33,822 nucleotides of DNA from a virus, in IMG/VR virus record IMGVR_UViG_3300031963_000542, positions 1-33,822 of that record, one strand, 5' to 3'. The position numbers and the translations under genes were made by a program. Positions 32,455-33,822 of this stretch are shown one piece after another; the stretch's first letter is position 1, and each line of letters begins with the position of its first letter. A model generated the notes under the pieces. It searched no databases. It saw only the letters and a program-made list of their open reading frames with translations, and was not told the origin of the DNA.

Positions 32455-32817
32455 ATGAACAACACAATAAGGCAATTACGCCTAAGCGACATTGACGCGC
32501 TAAAGACGCTACTAGAAAAGATATGGGCGTTAGGGGATAAAGACGAAATGAGCATTAAGCACATAGGCCACGGATTAGCGGCCTTAGCAACTTATGGGAC
32601 ATGGAAAGCGGCGCTAGATTACGAACTGCCAGATATGGACATGACAGAAAGGCAACTCGAAAGACTTAGCGAATACTGGCAACAGGTGAAAGAGTTTCTA
32701 TATGGTGTTAGCCGTGATGAGCTTATGAGCGTGTTTCAATATCTGCCTATCGCTGTTTATGGCGCTGTTTACTTAGAGAGCCACGCGGACTACTACAGAG
32801 AGGGCGGGACAAAGTGA
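32455..32817 (+). CDS. Helical accessory protein
   Basis: 120 aa, helical (IDALKTLLEKIWALGDKDEMSI ... ERQLERLSEYWQQVKEFLYG), no known motif. SD is GGAAAGGG just before ATG 32455. Overlaps the next gene by four bases (GTGA). Confidence 0.65.
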   Translation: MNNTIRQLRLSDIDALKTLLEKIWALGDKDEMSIKHIGHGLAALATYGTWKAALDYELPDMDMTERQLERLSEYWQQVKEFLYGVSRDELMSVFQYLPIAVYGAVYLESHADYYREGGTK

Positions 32818-33008
32818 GAGAGTGGAGAATACAGCGCCCCGCGCGTATTTGGGTAGAGGCAACAGTCAAAGCGGACACGCTAGAAGACGCGTTAGAGATA
32901 GCAGATAAAGAGATATCTAACGGCGACTTTATAGAGGTAGACGAAAGCTGGGAAGTTAACTGGGATGAATTCTGGGCCAAGGATGACAAAGGAGAAACTT
33001 TTGGCTAA
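32814..33008 (+). CDS. Small acidic accessory protein
   Basis: 64 aa from GTG 32814. MREWRIQRPARIWVEATVKADTLEDALEIADKEI resembles, by pattern, small phage/plasmid proteins of unknown role; the C-terminal half is acidic and Trp-rich (ESWEVNWDEFWAKDD). Overlaps the previous stop and the next start. Confidence 0.65.
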   Translation: MREWRIQRPARIWVEATVKADTLEDALEIADKEISNGDFIEVDESWEVNWDEFWAKDDKGETFG

Positions 33009-33282
33009 CGCAAACAGAACCCGCTCAATACTAGCCGCGCAGAAAGTTAGGCGGGTAGACGACCCTAAAGCGATTGAACAGGCGCTAAAGCTAACGCCTG
33101 AACAGCGCCGCGAAATGTTCGCCCCGAAAGCCGCAACAGCGGCCCCGCAACACTTACAAGGCAACGATTGGGTGAGAGCTTGGCGAACTGTTGAAAAGAT
33201 AACCTACGGCCTAACAGCCTTTAGCGCGCTAATCTTTGGCGGCCTGATAGTTGGCGAGAGTAAGAAAAGCGTCAAGCAATAA
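33001..33282 (+). CDS. C-terminally membrane-anchored accessory protein
   Basis: 93 aa from TTG 33001, chosen because AAAGGAG (32988-32994) is six bases upstream; ATG 32965 is an alternative. Basic N-terminal half, then a transmembrane helix (YGLTAFSALIFGGLIVG) and a short basic tail (ESKKSVKQ). Last gene of the islet before a terminator. Confidence 0.6.
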   Translation: MANANRTRSILAAQKVRRVDDPKAIEQALKLTPEQRREMFAPKAATAAPQHLQGNDWVRAWRTVEKITYGLTAFSALIFGGLIVGESKKSVKQ

Positions 33283-33301
33283 ACACACACGCAACACAGC
33301 G

Positions 33302-33330
33302 AACCCCTAGGCCTAACCGCTTAGGGGTTT
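33302..33330 (+). terminator. Terminator at end of islet
   Basis: AACCCCTA (33302-33309) and TAGGGGTT (33322-33329) pair over a 12-base loop, with a short T-run after. Ends the islet transcript. Confidence 0.65.
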
Positions 33331-33822
33331 AGCTTTGTCTGCTGATCTGCCCCCTGCCCCCCTATGCCCGACACACAGACAACAGAAGACAAACAAACAA
33401 AGACAACACAGGGCGGCCCCCTGCCCTATGCCCTGCCCCTGCCATGCCTAGCTAACAAAGCAACAAAGAAAGACAAAGACGAAACCCCGCAGGCATTAGA
33501 TAGACAGGGGAGACCCTGCCAAGGATAGAGAGAGCAACGGGCCACGCCTGCCCCCTGCCCCTGCCCTGCCACGCCTAGCCAATCAAACACTAGAGACAGG
33601 CAACAACAAACAACCCGCTTAGATACAGGCCAGACAAGGCTCTTATCTGTTAGCCTTGTGCGCCTTGTAGAGACTACGAACAACGCAACAGGCAAATCAC
33701 TATCCTGCCAAAATACGGCCCCGCTACGCCCTGCCTAAGCCCTATAAGGCTAGGCTACGGCCCTACCCCCCGCGTAGCCCCTAGGGTGGGGTATTTTCTG
33801 ACACGCCCACACGCTCCGAGAC
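33331..33822. other. C-rich non-coding right end
   Basis: About 490 bases with no supported gene. The plus strand is unusually rich in C/A, with recurring CTGCCCC and CCATGCCTAG/CCACGCCTAG words around 33340-33590. Near the end GGCTACG (about 33753) and CGTAGCC (about 33772) can pair around a 13-base loop, and CCCTAGGG lies beyond. It may be a chromosome end, packaging or transfer-like site, but nothing here is diagnostic. Confidence 0.5.

Noticed and set aside
33426-33695. Minus-strand ORF in the right end
   Set aside because: Composition-driven, no motif and no SD.

Overview
The window looks like an essentially complete small siphovirus-type (tailed, HK97-fold) genome, or nearly all of one, infecting an actinobacterium. 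The host call rests on a phage-borne WhiB regulator, a DNA module of actinophage type and frequent TTG/GTG starts. The moderate GC by eye and a tail gene (18291-18653) resembling a family I associate with marine and freshwater phages suggest an aquatic, lower-GC actinobacterium; the exact host is inference. I see no integrase, excisionase or CI-like repressor, so nothing directly supports lysogeny.

Layout: 78-7152 holds terminase small and large subunits, a tiny membrane protein, HK97 portal, two small structural proteins, a collagen-like fibre and an unusually large multidomain prohead protease. After a terminator and an 18-bp direct repeat comes the major capsid gene (7323-8507), closed by a strong terminator. 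A three-gene sugar cassette (two glycosyltransferases, one cytidylyltransferase-like protein; 8598-10833) interrupts the structural block. Head-tail connection, tail tube, a -1 frameshifted tail-chaperone pair, tape measure, tail tip and fibre genes follow (10863-18653). The lysis region (18653-20756) has membrane proteins, an M23 peptidase and a secreted Pro/Glu-rich protein.

A lone minus-strand whiB (20753-21025) shares a short divergent promoter region with the early/DNA module (21114-30015). That module encodes a YqaJ-type exonuclease, an annealing-protein candidate, HNH-like proteins, a helix-turn-helix replication initiator with three internal iterons, a putative helicase loader, an SSB-like protein, a RusA resolvase, about ten tiny tightly overlapping genes, a metallophosphoesterase, an adenine methyltransferase split at an 11-G tract, an FmdB-type zinc ribbon and an HNH endonuclease.

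The right end differs. A 660-bp non-coding stretch (30016-30676) carries a helically phased array of ATTCGGT motifs (about 11-bp period) followed by a 13-bp TTCGAAACACTTG array. Then comes an eight-gene accessory islet (30677-33282) of different base style, with a repeated A-rich leader before several genes, an ArdA-like antirestriction candidate and several unknown small acidic proteins. The window ends in about 490 bp of C-rich, hairpin-prone non-coding DNA. The arrays together with this islet are the best candidate for an undescribed maintenance or anti-defence system; the poly-G methyltransferase and the iteron-bearing initiator are the next most interesting items.
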